Shown here: positions 16,940 to 27,057 of the stretch, in pieces
How positions within the stretch are numbered: the stretch's first letter is position 1
How the letters are laid out: each line of letters opens with the position of its first letter
Assembly: GCA_016932595.1 (NCBI GenBank)
Contig: JAFGCP010000087.1
Span: 1 to 38,123, forward strand
Length of the DNA stretch: 38,123 bases
Source: Deltaproteobacteria bacterium
GTDB taxonomy: Bacteria; Desulfobacterota; WTBG01; CAIYCZ01; CAIRTM01
Reading direction: 5' to 3'
Program-made: the position numbers and the translations under genes
Notes under the pieces: generated by a model
The model's database searches: none
Told to the model about the DNA's origin: nothing
What the model saw: only the letters and a program-made list of their open reading frames with translations

Positions 16940-19564
16940 ATGAAAACGTCGATGTACCCAACGACAGGAATTTCCGGCTTTGATGCGGTAATCGACCATC
17001 TGCGGCTCGGTGATAATGTGGTCTGGCAGGTTGATACTATCGATGACTATGCCGGCTTTGTAACCCCTTTTGTCCAGCGGGCCATTGCAGACCGCAAAAA
17101 AATTATTTATGTAAAATTTGCCCGCCACCGGGTTTTGGTTGAGCCATCGGCAGAAGTAACCTGCTATGAGCTTGACGCCAAGCTCGGGTTTGAGTCGTTT
17201 TCAACGCAGGTTCATGGAATTGTTGCACGGGAAGGTATCGGCGCCTATTATGTTTTTGACTGCCTGTCAGACCTCCTGTCAGCCTGGGCAACGGATCTGA
17301 TGATTGGCAATTTTTTCAGGATAACCTGCCCGTATCTCTTTCAGCTCGATACCATTGCCTATTTCGGCCTCATCCGCAGCCGTCATTCCTATAAAACGGT
17401 AGCCCGCATCAGGGAAACCACCCAGCTTCTGATGGATGTCTATAATACGGGCAGCGACACCTATGTGCATCCCCTGAAGGTGCTTGGGAGATATTCGCCG
17501 ACAATGTTTCTGCCGCATAAAAAAACGGGCGAATCCTTCATACCGGTCACCAGCAGTATCGATTTGGCAAAGCTTACCTCCTTTATAACCGGCAAAAGCA
17601 CTGTTCAGACACGACGGCACCTTGACTCCTGGGACCGTTTGTTTATGGAAGTGCAGGATCTTCTGCAACGTCACAGCGAGGATACTGACAGGCAAAAGGC
17701 ACTGGAGCTGCTGTGCTTGGTCATGATAGGCCGGGAAAAACGCATTCTGGATCTTGCAAAAAAGACACTCACCCTGCAGGATCTGCTTGCCATCAAGGAG
17801 CGCATTATCGGCACCGGCTATATCGGCGGCAAGGCAGCCGGCATGCTGATAGCGCGCAAAATTCTTCTTCAGGACAGCTCACGGGACTGGCGGGTGCTGC
17901 TGGAGCCCCATGATTCTTTTTTTATCGGCTCCGATGTTTTCTATACCTATATCGTCTCAAATGGCTGGTGGCCGCTTCTGATGGAGCACAAGACACAGGA
18001 GGGGTATTTTGAAGCCGCCCGTGTTCTCAAGGAAAAAATGCTGGAGGGGGCGTTTCCCGAGGAGATCGAGGACCAGTTCTGGGAACTGATCGAGTATTTC
18101 GGCCAGTCGCCCATCATCATCCGCTCCAGCAGCCTTCTTGAGGATGCCTTCGGCAATGCCTTTGCCGGAAAATATGAAAGCCTGTTCTGCGTCAATCAGG
18201 GCTCGCCCGAGCAGCGCTTCAAACGCTTTAAAGACTATGTCCGGCAGGTTTTTGCCAGCACCATGGGCGAGGATGCCTTGACCTATAGAAAGCAGCGCGG
18301 CCTTGCCGAGCATGATGAGCAGATGGCGCTGCTTGTGCAGCGGGTATCAGGCTCGCACCATAACGGATTTTTTTTTCCGGATCTGGCCGGTGTCGGCATT
18401 TCCTATAATGCCTTTGTCTGGAAACCGGATATGGATCCCAAGGCAGGCATGCTGCGGCTGGTGCTGGGTCTGGGAACACGAGCCGTCAACCGCGTGGAAA
18501 ATGATTATCCCCGGATCGTGCCTCTTGACAATCCGCTTCTGCGGGCCCATGCGGGCCTGAGCGATACGAGGAAATACTCGCAGCGGTATGTCGATGTTCT
18601 GAATGTGGCGCACAACGAGCTTGAAACCGTTGCGCTTGACTCTGTGGTCGAGAGAGCTGCGGAAATTGATTTTGACCGCTTTGGCATGCGCGATACGCAG
18701 GCCATTGAGCGCATGCGGGAGCGCGGCGTTTTCGATAAAGATGCTTGGCTTTTGACCTTTGATCCGCTGCTGTCAGATTGCTCGTTTCCCGCTGTCATGC
18801 GTGATATGCTGAAAAAGCTCGAGGATAAGTATGACTATCCCGTTGATACGGAATTTACCGTTAATTTTGACTCGAACGGGCTGTTTCACATCAATCTCGT
18901 GCAGTGCCGGCCCCTGCAGACCAAAGGCGTACAGGCCCGCGTGCAGCTGCCGGAGGCAGTGCCTTCAGAGGATATGCTGTTTTCTTCGACAGGCAATTTC
19001 ATGGGCAGCAATGTCATGCTGCAGATCAGCCGGGTCATTTATGTGGATCCTGAAGGGTACATCAGGCTGAATCTTTCCGAGAAATATGAAGTTGCACGGA
19101 ATATCGGCAGGCTCAACCGCCAGATTGAAGACAGGGGCCTGATGCAGGTCATGCTCATGGGGCCCGGCAGGTGGGGGACCTCAACTCCGGCGCTGGGGGT
19201 GCCGGTGCGGTTTGCCGAAATAAACAATATTTCAGTCATGGTTGAAATTGAGCACATGGGTGAGATGCTGATGCCAGAGCTTTCATTCGGCACGCATTTT
19301 TTTCAGGACCTCGTTGAAACAGATATTTTTTATGCCGCCTTATTTCTACGCAATCAGCAGGCCAGCCTGAATACCGCCTGGCTCGGAGGTATGGCAAACC
19401 GGCTCACGGAACTTCTGCCGGAAAGTGCAAAATACGAGAGCATTGTGCGGGTGTTTGATACGGCCGCAAGAAAACTCTGCCTTATGTCGGATATATTTTC
19501 TCAAAAGGTGCTGTGCTTCAGTTCAAACGATGGGGAGCAGGGAAGGAATAATCAATGCAAATGA
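16940..19564 (+). CDS. PEP/pyruvate-binding (PPDK N-terminal ATP-grasp) protein with N-terminal KaiC-like degenerate domain
   Basis: N-term TGISGFDAVIDHLRLGDNVVWQVD..RKKIIYVKFARH; PPDK_N motifs GGKAAGMLIARKIL, IIIRSSSLLEDAFGNAFAGKYES, VNFDSNGLFHINLVQCRPLQ. Confidence 0.8.
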   Translation: MKTSMYPTTGISGFDAVIDHLRLGDNVVWQVDTIDDYAGFVTPFVQRAIADRKKIIYVKFARHRVLVEPSAEVTCYELDAKLGFESFSTQVHGIVAREGIGAYYVFDCLSDLLSAWATDLMIGNFFRITCPYLFQLDTIAYFGLIRSRHSYKTVARIRETTQLLMDVYNTGSDTYVHPLKVLGRYSPTMFLPHKKTGESFIPVTSSIDLAKLTSFITGKSTVQTRRHLDSWDRLFMEVQDLLQRHSEDTDRQKALELLCLVMIGREKRILDLAKKTLTLQDLLAIKERIIGTGYIGGKAAGMLIARKILLQDSSRDWRVLLEPHDSFFIGSDVFYTYIVSNGWWPLLMEHKTQEGYFEAARVLKEKMLEGAFPEEIEDQFWELIEYFGQSPIIIRSSSLLEDAFGNAFAGKYESLFCVNQGSPEQRFKRFKDYVRQVFASTMGEDALTYRKQRGLAEHDEQMALLVQRVSGSHHNGFFFPDLAGVGISYNAFVWKPDMDPKAGMLRLVLGLGTRAVNRVENDYPRIVPLDNPLLRAHAGLSDTRKYSQRYVDVLNVAHNELETVALDSVVERAAEIDFDRFGMRDTQAIERMRERGVFDKDAWLLTFDPLLSDCSFPAVMRDMLKKLEDKYDYPVDTEFTVNFDSNGLFHINLVQCRPLQTKGVQARVQLPEAVPSEDMLFSSTGNFMGSNVMLQISRVIYVDPEGYIRLNLSEKYEVARNIGRLNRQIEDRGLMQVMLMGPGRWGTSTPALGVPVRFAEINNISVMVEIEHMGEMLMPELSFGTHFFQDLVETDIFYAALFLRNQQASLNTAWLGGMANRLTELLPESAKYESIVRVFDTAARKLCLMSDIFSQKVLCFSSNDGEQGRNNQCK

Positions 19565-19651
19565 GGCCACGACAACCCGTATGTCATTGAAATGATCGAG
19601 TGAGGTTTGGTCGAGGATATTGCCAATTGCCTTGAGGAAAATGGGGGGGCA

Positions 19652-21220
19652 TTACTTGTATTTTTTTGTTTCTATGCCAAGGCTGAGTATCCGGTAGTGC
19701 AGAATGCGCTGCGTGGTCTGCAGGTAGCGGGCCGTGGAGGCAACATTCCCCCGGTGCTTTTTCAGCGCATCCACAATCAGCTCCCGCTCGTAGGAGCTCA
19801 CCAGTGTTGTCAGCGGCGCGCCGTCAGCAGGCAGCAGGGCCGTATTGGTTTCATCGGATGTCTGGAGCGACGGCGGAAGGCAGTAGCTGTGAATGACATC
19901 GTCGGAACTGGTGAGTATGGAGCGTTCTATGCAGTTTTCAAGCTCCCGGACATTGCCCGGCCAGTGATAGGCCATCATCATGTTGATGGCGGGGGTTGAT
20001 ATCCGTTTTATGGTTTTGCCGTAAACCTTATTGTATTTTTGCAGAAAGTGATCGGCAAGAAGAATGATGTCTGAGCGGCGCTCGCGAAGAGGCGGCATAT
20101 AGATGGGGAATACGTTAAGCCGGTAAAAAAGATCGTCGCGGAACTGTCCGCTCTCAATGGCCTGCTCAAGGTTTGCAGAAGTGGCGGCGATGATGCGGAT
20201 GTTGACCATGATGCTGTCGGTTCCGCCAACGCGCTCAAATATTTTTTCCTGCAGCACCCGCAGCAGGCGAACCTGTACAGCCGGGGATATATCGCCGATT
20301 TCATCAAGAAAGAGAGTCCCACCGTTTGCCATCTCAAAGCGGCCCTTTCGCTGCTGCATGGCGCCGGTAAACGAGCCTTTTTCATGGCCGAACAGCTCGC
20401 TTTCTATGAGGTTTTCAGGAAGCGCCGCGCAGTTGACCGCAATAAAAGGGTTGTTTCGCCGCGAGCTTGAAAAGTGAATCGCACGGGCAATCATTTCCTT
20501 GCCCGTGCCGGACTCGCCCCGGACAAGCACGGTTGCCGTGCTGTCGGCGACCTGGGCTATCTGGAGATATATCTGCTGCATAACGCTGCAGCGCCCGACG
20601 ATATTGTTAGGCTGGTAGAGTGCTCCGAGCTGTTGCCGCAGCTGACGGTTTTCCGCCATCAGGCTTTCCCTCTCGGCAACCTGCTCGCGTATCTGCGCGA
20701 CTGCTTCTGCAAGAATATCTGCAACCAGGGTCAGAAAGTTCAGGTCGCTGCGCAATATGTTCAGATCATCTTTGGGCCGGTCGATACTGATAGTGCCGAT
20801 GACATCGTGATTATGCAAAACCGGTACGCAAAGAAATGCCATGGGCACATCTTTTTTACGCGATCTTGTCTTGTTCAGAAAATAGGGATCAGTGGTGAAG
20901 TCTTCGATGAGAGCCGGTTTTTTTGTCTGCGCCACGCGGCCGATTATGCCTTCTCCGAGCTTGTACTTGCCGCGTTTTTTTTCTTCTGCGGAAAGGCCTT
21001 TTGATGCTTCAATGACCAGGACATCGGTATCAGGCACGCGCAGGGTAAGAATGCCCCGCGACATGCCCATTTCCGTATCCATGATGCCCAGTGCATCTTC
21101 AAGCAGGGCTGAAATATTATTCTGATGAAATGTGGCGTGGGAAATTTTTGCAAGGAGTGCAAGCTGCTGTGCAGAGCGCGCATTGATTGTTTTTATGCTT
21201 TCCGGTTCTTTTTGTTTCAT
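19652..21220 (-). CDS. Sigma54-dependent Fis family activator (GAF-AAA+-HTH, NifA/NtrC class)
   Basis: ORF 19652..21352, start [10 protein letters not shown] at 21220. Walker [50 protein letters not shown]-terminal Fis-type HTH. Confidence 0.95.
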   Translation of the reverse strand: MKQKEPESIKTINARSAQQLALLAKISHATFHQNNISALLEDALGIMDTEMGMSRGILTLRVPDTDVLVIEASKGLSAEEKKRGKYKLGEGIIGRVAQTKKPALIEDFTTDPYFLNKTRSRKKDVPMAFLCVPVLHNHDVIGTISIDRPKDDLNILRSDLNFLTLVADILAEAVAQIREQVAERESLMAENRQLRQQLGALYQPNNIVGRCSVMQQIYLQIAQVADSTATVLVRGESGTGKEMIARAIHFSSSRRNNPFIAVNCAALPENLIESELFGHEKGSFTGAMQQRKGRFEMANGGTLFLDEIGDISPAVQVRLLRVLQEKIFERVGGTDSIMVNIRIIAATSANLEQAIESGQFRDDLFYRLNVFPIYMPPLRERRSDIILLADHFLQKYNKVYGKTIKRISTPAINMMMAYHWPGNVRELENCIERSILTSSDDVIHSYCLPPSLQTSDETNTALLPADGAPLTTLVSSYERELIVDALKKHRGNVASTARYLQTTQRILHYRILSLGIETKKYK

Positions 21221-21281
21221 ATGATACGCTGGTATCTTTCTGGTTTTTAATAAACATATTTGTTGTTTAGTCCTAAGTATA

Positions 21282-21297
21282 ATAACAAAATTGTTAT
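21282..21297. promoter_or_regulatory. Inverted repeat ATAACAA-AA-TTGTTAT, candidate operator in the regulator-glnN divergent region
   Basis: 7-bp arms with 2-nt centre, about 60 nt upstream of the regulator start. Confidence 0.4.
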
Positions 21298-21439
21298 ATT
21301 GTGTCAAATTAAAAGTCAACAATACGTGCTCCTGTTGAGTAATTAAAAACATCTTGATTTATTTTTTTAATGATAAAACAGTATATTAGACAATAAAGTC
21401 TTCCCTGTGCGGGCACTGCAGACGCACTGACTAAGGATT

Positions 21440-21455
21440 TGGCACTGTTCTTGTA
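21440..21455 (+). promoter_or_regulatory. Putative sigma54 (-24/-12) promoter of the glutamine synthetase gene
   Basis: TGGCAC-TGTTC-TTGTA; GG to G(T) spacing of 10 nt; -12 GC replaced by GT. Confidence 0.65.
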
Positions 21456-21574
21456 AAATGTTAATTGTAAGGATTGTATTTATTAAATAAATTCATATTT
21501 GGGCAAAGAGTGCTTTACAGAACGAAGCAAAATTATTTATAACTGTATCTACCTATTTAAGGAGGTTTTTCTAC

Positions 21575-23665
21575 ATGACTACTTTTGATTGTACCAAGCT
21601 GTTTGCGGAAGATGTTTTTACCATAAAAACCATGCGCAACTATCTTTCCGTGCATGCCTACGATTCTATCATGGATACGATAATTCGCAGGGCATCACTT
21701 GATCCGAAAATTGCCGATGAAGTTGCCGATGCCATGAAGAACTGGGCAATGGAAAAGGGCGCAACGCATTTCACACACTGGTTTCAGCCTTTGACGGGAA
21801 CAACCGCTGAAAAGCATGATGCTTTTATCGACCCTGATCGCGAAGGCGGCTGCGTCATGCATTTTTCCGGCAAGGAACTCATTCAAGGCGAGCCCGATGC
21901 ATCAAGTTTTCCATCAGGGGGTCTCCGTGCGACCTTTGAAGCCCGGGGCTATACGGCCTGGGACCCCACCAGCCCTGCCTTTATAAAACGCGGCGCAAAG
22001 GGGTCGACCCTCTGCATACCCACTGTTTTCTGCTCCTACAGCGGTGAGGCTCTTGATGAAAAAGCTCCGCTGCTGCGCTCGATGGACGTGCTGTCAAAGC
22101 AGGTGTGCCGGCTCGCCAAACTGTTCGGCATGGATGTGGACGGAGGTTCGCGCGTTTATCCGACCCTAGGACCGGAGCAGGAGTACTTTCTCATTGACAA
22201 ACAGTTCTATGAAAGCCGTCTTGATCTCATGCAGACCGGCCGTACCCTGTTTGGCCGCCAGCCTGCCAAGCACCAGCAGATGGAAGATCATTATTTCGGA
22301 GCCATAAAGCCCCGTATTATGGCTTTTATGGAAGATTTAGACCGCGAGTTGTGGCGTTTGGGGATTCCTTCAAAGACCCGCCACAATGAAGTGTGCCCTG
22401 CGCAGTTTGAAATCGCACCGGTATTTGAGGAATTGAGCATTGCCGTTGATCATAATATGCAGACGATGGAAGTACTGCGGAATGTGGCTGATGAGCACGG
22501 GCTGGTGTGCCTGCTGCATGAAAAGCCTTTTGCCGGTGTGAATGGTTCGGGCAAGCACAATAACTGGTCCCTTGTCGACCCGACTGGCCGCAACTGGCTG
22601 ACCCCGGGTGATAATCCCCATGCCAATGCCGAGTTTCTCACCATGATCTGCATTCTCATGAAGGCAGTTGATACCAATGCCGCACTCCTTCGGGCGGCAG
22701 TGGCATCAGCAGGCAATGACCACCGGCTTGGGGCAAATGAGGCGCCGCCGGCAATCATTTCAATTTTCCTCGGAGAGCAGCTCTATGATGTGATTGAGCA
22801 GATCGAGAAAGGCAAGGCAAAAAGCTCTAAAAACGGCGGCGTCATTCGGATCGGGGTTACCTCGCTGCCGCAGTTTCCCCGCGATGCAACTGACCGCAAC
22901 CGCACGTCGCCCTTTGCATTCACCGGCAACAAGTTCGAGTTCCGCGCAGTCGGATCGAGCCATAACTGCTCTGCGGCAAATACCGTACTCAATACGATTG
23001 TTGCCGATGCAATCGACGAGGTGTGCACCGAGCTTGAATCGGCAGTCAAAGCTAAAAAGAATTTCAATGAAACTCTGCAGGGCATACTGCAGAAAATAGT
23101 TAAGAAGCATAAACGCATTCTTTTCAATGGGGATAATTACACAGCCCAATGGCGTGCGGAAGCAGCACGCAGGGGGCTTCCAAATATTACGACTACGCCG
23201 GAAGCGCTGAAAGCATTTGCCGCTCCCGCAACAGTAAAGCTGTTTGAAAAGCACGGCGTGCTCACGCAGCGAGAGCTCGAATCACGGTATAATGCCCTTT
23301 TAGAAAACTATGAAAAGACCATTATTCTTGAGGCGAACTGTGCGGTTACCATTGCACGCACCATGATTGTGCCGGCTGCGGTCAGCTATCAGCGTGAGCT
23401 TGCAATAACTATTGCCGATACCGCTAAAATGCTGAAGGCCGTAAAACTTACTGAAAGCAGCGAACTTTTAAAAACGGTGACCCTCCATATTGAGGCAACA
23501 CTCAAGGGTTGCAAAGCTGTGGAGGCAGCAGTCAAAACAGGCCATCCTGTAAAGATACTGCCTGCCATGGCAAAGCTGCGGACAGCTGTGGACGAGCTCG
23601 AAGGTCTGCTGCCGCGGGATCAGTGGCCTCTTGCCACCTATGCGGAAATGATGTTCATCAATTAA
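21575..23665 (+). CDS. glnN: Glutamine synthetase type III
   Basis: GSIII hallmarks: [70 protein letters not shown]; strong SD AAGGAGG. Confidence 0.97.
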   Translation: MTTFDCTKLFAEDVFTIKTMRNYLSVHAYDSIMDTIIRRASLDPKIADEVADAMKNWAMEKGATHFTHWFQPLTGTTAEKHDAFIDPDREGGCVMHFSGKELIQGEPDASSFPSGGLRATFEARGYTAWDPTSPAFIKRGAKGSTLCIPTVFCSYSGEALDEKAPLLRSMDVLSKQVCRLAKLFGMDVDGGSRVYPTLGPEQEYFLIDKQFYESRLDLMQTGRTLFGRQPAKHQQMEDHYFGAIKPRIMAFMEDLDRELWRLGIPSKTRHNEVCPAQFEIAPVFEELSIAVDHNMQTMEVLRNVADEHGLVCLLHEKPFAGVNGSGKHNNWSLVDPTGRNWLTPGDNPHANAEFLTMICILMKAVDTNAALLRAAVASAGNDHRLGANEAPPAIISIFLGEQLYDVIEQIEKGKAKSSKNGGVIRIGVTSLPQFPRDATDRNRTSPFAFTGNKFEFRAVGSSHNCSAANTVLNTIVADAIDEVCTELESAVKAKKNFNETLQGILQKIVKKHKRILFNGDNYTAQWRAEAARRGLPNITTTPEALKAFAAPATVKLFEKHGVLTQRELESRYNALLENYEKTIILEANCAVTIARTMIVPAAVSYQRELAITIADTAKMLKAVKLTESSELLKTVTLHIEATLKGCKAVEAAVKTGHPVKILPAMAKLRTAVDELEGLLPRDQWPLATYAEMMFIN

Positions 23666-23673
23666 TCCTGCAG

Positions 23674-23701
23674 GCGGGAGGCCCTTCTCCCGCTTTTTTT
23701 T
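23674..23701 (+). terminator. Intrinsic terminator after glutamine synthetase
   Basis: GCGGGAG-GCCCTT-CTCCCGC-TTTTTTTT. Confidence 0.93.
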
Positions 23702-23772
23702 ATTTTTTGCAATATGCATGGTGGCGCAGACTCACAAAATGTTTTATTAACTATGCAGCAGAAAGGGGTAGT

Positions 23773-25398
23773 GTGAAGCCAAAATTTATTTTTGTAACAG
23801 GCGGCGTACTGTCGGCCCTGGGCAAAGGCATTGCCGCGGCTTCAATGGGGGCATTGCTGGAGGCCCGGGGGCTCAAAGTTACTTTTTTAAAGTTTGATCC
23901 GTATATCAACGTCGATCCCGGCACCATGAATCCCTTTCAGCATGGAGAGGTTTTTGTAACCGACGAGGGCAATGAAACAGACCTTGACCTGGGGCATTAC
24001 GAGCGCTTCACATTTGCCAGAATGGGCTCAAAAAATAATTATACGACAGGCCAGATTTATGAGCGGGTTATCGGCAAAGAGCGCAAAGGTGAATATCTTG
24101 GAGCTACCGTTCAGGTCATTCCTCATATCACCAATGAGATCAAAGATAAAATATGGCTTGTGGCGCAGGGGGTTGACATCGCCATTATCGAAATCGGCGG
24201 TACGGTTGGTGATATTGAATCACTCCCCTTTCTTGAGGCTATCAGACAGTTTAAAAATGATGCAGGCCGTGAAAATGTCCTCTATGTTCATTTGACTTAT
24301 GTTCCCTATTTGGGCGCTGCCGGGCAACTCAAGACCAAGCCTACGCAGCACAGCACCAAGGAGCTGCTTCAGATAGGCATACAGCCCGATATTCTGCTGT
24401 GCCGGTCAGACCGGCTTCTGCCCCATGATATCAAGGATAAGATAGCCCTTTTCTGCAATCTTTCCCGGGATGCAGTCATAACGGCAAAGGATGTTGAATC
24501 AATCTATGAGGTGCCGCTGCTGCTGCATCAGGAAGGTCTTGATGAAAAAATCATAGAGATTCTGAATATCTGGACCCGTGCTCCGCATCTTGCGACATGG
24601 GAAGAGGTGCTGCAAAAACTGAAAAACCCCGAGCATATGACTACCATTGCCATTGTTGGCAAATATATAGACCTTGAGGATTCATACAAAAGTCTTAACG
24701 AAGCGCTTATTCATGGCGGCATTGCCAACAGCGCCCGCGTTCATTTAAAGTTTGTCGACTCCGAAACCATAACAGCAGATAATGTTGCCGATATACTTAA
24801 GGATGCAAATGGAATTCTGGTGCCGGGAGGTTTTGGTGACCGCGGCATTCCCGGCAAGCTGGAAGCCATCCGATATGCCCGTGAGCAGAACAAGCCGTAT
24901 TTCGGCATCTGTCTTGGCATGCAGTTGTGCGTTATTGAATTTGCCCGCAATGTCTGCGGTATTAAGGATGCCGATAGCACTGAGTTCAATAAGGATACCC
25001 CGAGCCCCATCATTTTTCTTTTGAAAGAGTGGTTTGATTATCAGAAACAGACAAAGCAGGTGCGGGATGAACAGTTTTGCTACGGTGCAACCATGCGGCT
25101 TGGAGCCTTTCCCTGCGGCCTGACAAGCCCTTCTAAAGCGTTTGAAGCCTATAAAATAAAAAAAATATCAGAGCGGCATCGGCATCGTTACGAATTTAAC
25201 AACACCTTTCTCGATGAGCTGGAGAAAAACGGCATGAGAGTTACCGGCATGTGCCCTGATGCCGATTTGGTGGAGATTGTCGAAATACCCGATCATCCAT
25301 GGTTTCTGGGCTGCCAGTTTCATCCTGAATTCAAGTCGCGGCCGCATGACCCCCATCCTCTGTTTTCAGCATTTATCGCCGCTGCGCTTAAAAACTGA
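23773..25398 (+). CDS. pyrG: CTP synthase
   Basis: GTG start ([19 protein letters not shown]); [17 protein letters not shown]; GATase [15 protein letters not shown] and [10 protein letters not shown]. Upstream part of the 23509 ORF overlaps glnN and is not coding. Confidence 0.97.
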   Translation: MKPKFIFVTGGVLSALGKGIAAASMGALLEARGLKVTFLKFDPYINVDPGTMNPFQHGEVFVTDEGNETDLDLGHYERFTFARMGSKNNYTTGQIYERVIGKERKGEYLGATVQVIPHITNEIKDKIWLVAQGVDIAIIEIGGTVGDIESLPFLEAIRQFKNDAGRENVLYVHLTYVPYLGAAGQLKTKPTQHSTKELLQIGIQPDILLCRSDRLLPHDIKDKIALFCNLSRDAVITAKDVESIYEVPLLLHQEGLDEKIIEILNIWTRAPHLATWEEVLQKLKNPEHMTTIAIVGKYIDLEDSYKSLNEALIHGGIANSARVHLKFVDSETITADNVADILKDANGILVPGGFGDRGIPGKLEAIRYAREQNKPYFGICLGMQLCVIEFARNVCGIKDADSTEFNKDTPSPIIFLLKEWFDYQKQTKQVRDEQFCYGATMRLGAFPCGLTSPSKAFEAYKIKKISERHRHRYEFNNTFLDELEKNGMRVTGMCPDADLVEIVEIPDHPWFLGCQFHPEFKSRPHDPHPLFSAFIAAALKN

Positions 25399-25498
25399 GA
25401 GGGTTTCCACGGTGGTGCCGTGTGGAGCTGACAATGGCTTTACCGTGGTCAATCAGGCCACTGTGTGTGTATAAACAAATATTGCGATTTTCAAATAT

Positions 25499-25524
25499 GC
25501 TGTGAGCCCATATGCGCTCACAGC
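25499..25524 (+). promoter_or_regulatory. Hairpin GCTGTGAGC-CCATATGC-GCTCACAGC in the purF leader
   Basis: Perfect 9-bp stem, 8-nt loop, 16 nt before the purF start. Confidence 0.55.
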
Positions 25525-25540
25525 GGTAAAGCGGGTATCT

Positions 25541-26938
25541 ATGGGTAGTGAAATAAAGGAGTTTTGCGGACTTTTCGGTGTGTACGGCGTAGCTGAAGCA
25601 GCCCCCCTCATCTACCAGGGGCTTTTCGCCCTGCAGCATCGCGGGCAGGAAGGGGCTGGAATTGTCGTCAGCAATGGCGAAAAGATTAAATCGGTCAAGG
25701 GCCTTGGTCTTGTCGGGGAGGTATTCTCAAAACAGCCTATCTGCGATCTGAGCGGCAAAATCGGCATCGGCCATGTGCGCTATTCCACAACCGGTTCTAC
25801 GAGAATACAGAATGTGCAGCCCCTTGTTGCCGAATGCGCCGACGGAATCTGGGCTATCGCCCATAACGGCAATCTGGTCAATGCCACCATGCTGCGCAGA
25901 ATGTACCAGGAGTCGGGATCGATTTTTCAGACCAGTACGGACAGCGAAGTGCTTGTGCATATCCTTGCCGACCCCATGTTCCGTAACCGGCCCCGCCGTG
26001 TTGAGCGCGCCCTTGGAGAGCTGAAAGGCGCTTTTTCTTTTCTGTTAATGACGAAAGACAGCATTATGGCTGCGCGCGATCCGCTCGGATTCAGGCCCCT
26101 GTCAATCGGCAAGCTTGGCGAAGCTTTTATCTTCACCAGCGAAACCTGCGCGCTGCCGCTGATCGGCGCCGCCTATATACGCGATGTGCTTCCCGGCGAG
26201 CTGGTCACCGTAACTGCATCCGGGCTCACAAGCAGCATGTTCTGCGAAAAGCGCGATCACTATGGCCAGTGTATTTTTGAGCACATATATTTTGCCCATC
26301 CGGACAGCCATGTTTTTGGCAAAAATGTCCATGAGGTGCGCATGGCCTATGGGAGGCGTCTTGCGCAGGAGCATCCCGTCGATGCCGATATGGTCATTCC
26401 CATACCCGACAGCGGCAACTCTGCAGCTCTCGGGTATTCACGCGCAAGCGGCATACCTCTTGATTTCGGCTTTATACGCAACCATTATGTCGGCCGCACA
26501 TTTATCATGCCCGAGGACAAGCAGAGAAAGTACTCCGCCGACATGAAGCTTGCGGTGCTGCCTGATGTGATTAACGGCAAGCGCGTTATTGCCGTGGATG
26601 ACTCTATCGTACGCGGCAATACCATGGCCAAACGTATCAAAATGCTCCGCGAAGCCGGCGCTAAAGAGGTGCATGTGCGCATATCATGCCCCCCTGTCAA
26701 AAACCCCTGCTTTTATGGTATAGACTTCCCTACCTCTGAAGAGCTGGTGGCTTCCTCCCGTACCGTTGAAGAAATCAGGCAACTCATGGGCGCCGACTCT
26801 CTCGGCTATGTAAGCCTTGAGGGAATACTGTCGCCCTTTGATAATCCGCAGGATTTTTGCACGGCCTGCTTCAGCGGCGCCTATCCTGCAGCAATCGAGA
26901 GCTTTGAAGGCAAGAAAGCCCTAGAAAAACATAGTTGA
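25541..26938 (+). CDS. purF: Amidophosphoribosyltransferase (Fe-S, propeptide type)
   Basis: ORF 25502..26938, start MGSEIKEF|CGLFGVYG; LFALQHRGQEGAGI; VIAVDDSIVRGNTM; CTACFSG near C-terminus. Confidence 0.96.
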   Translation: MGSEIKEFCGLFGVYGVAEAAPLIYQGLFALQHRGQEGAGIVVSNGEKIKSVKGLGLVGEVFSKQPICDLSGKIGIGHVRYSTTGSTRIQNVQPLVAECADGIWAIAHNGNLVNATMLRRMYQESGSIFQTSTDSEVLVHILADPMFRNRPRRVERALGELKGAFSFLLMTKDSIMAARDPLGFRPLSIGKLGEAFIFTSETCALPLIGAAYIRDVLPGELVTVTASGLTSSMFCEKRDHYGQCIFEHIYFAHPDSHVFGKNVHEVRMAYGRRLAQEHPVDADMVIPIPDSGNSAALGYSRASGIPLDFGFIRNHYVGRTFIMPEDKQRKYSADMKLAVLPDVINGKRVIAVDDSIVRGNTMAKRIKMLREAGAKEVHVRISCPPVKNPCFYGIDFPTSEELVASSRTVEEIRQLMGADSLGYVSLEGILSPFDNPQDFCTACFSGAYPAAIESFEGKKALEKHS

Positions 26939-27057
26939 ATTGTTTCAATTAGTTTGATTAGTTATATTGGTTGAACTGATTGGATTTTTTGAGATTGGGT
27001 TAAAGTTTTTAACCAACAAAACCAATTGAACAAATAAAACATATTAAACAGTTTATT

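Noticed and set aside
20353-20382. GSFTGA instead of GAFTGA in the sigma54 activator as an anomaly
   Set aside because: GSFTGA is a common natural variant in this family and does not imply loss of sigma54 contact.
21221-21574. NifA-type UAS (TGT-N10-ACA) near the sigma54 activator
   Set aside because: Several TGT and ACA triplets occur but I found none with exact N10 spacing.
23509-23772. N-terminal extension of the pyrG ORF
   Set aside because: Overlaps the 3' end of glnN and its terminator; CTP synthase homology begins at the GTG at 23773.
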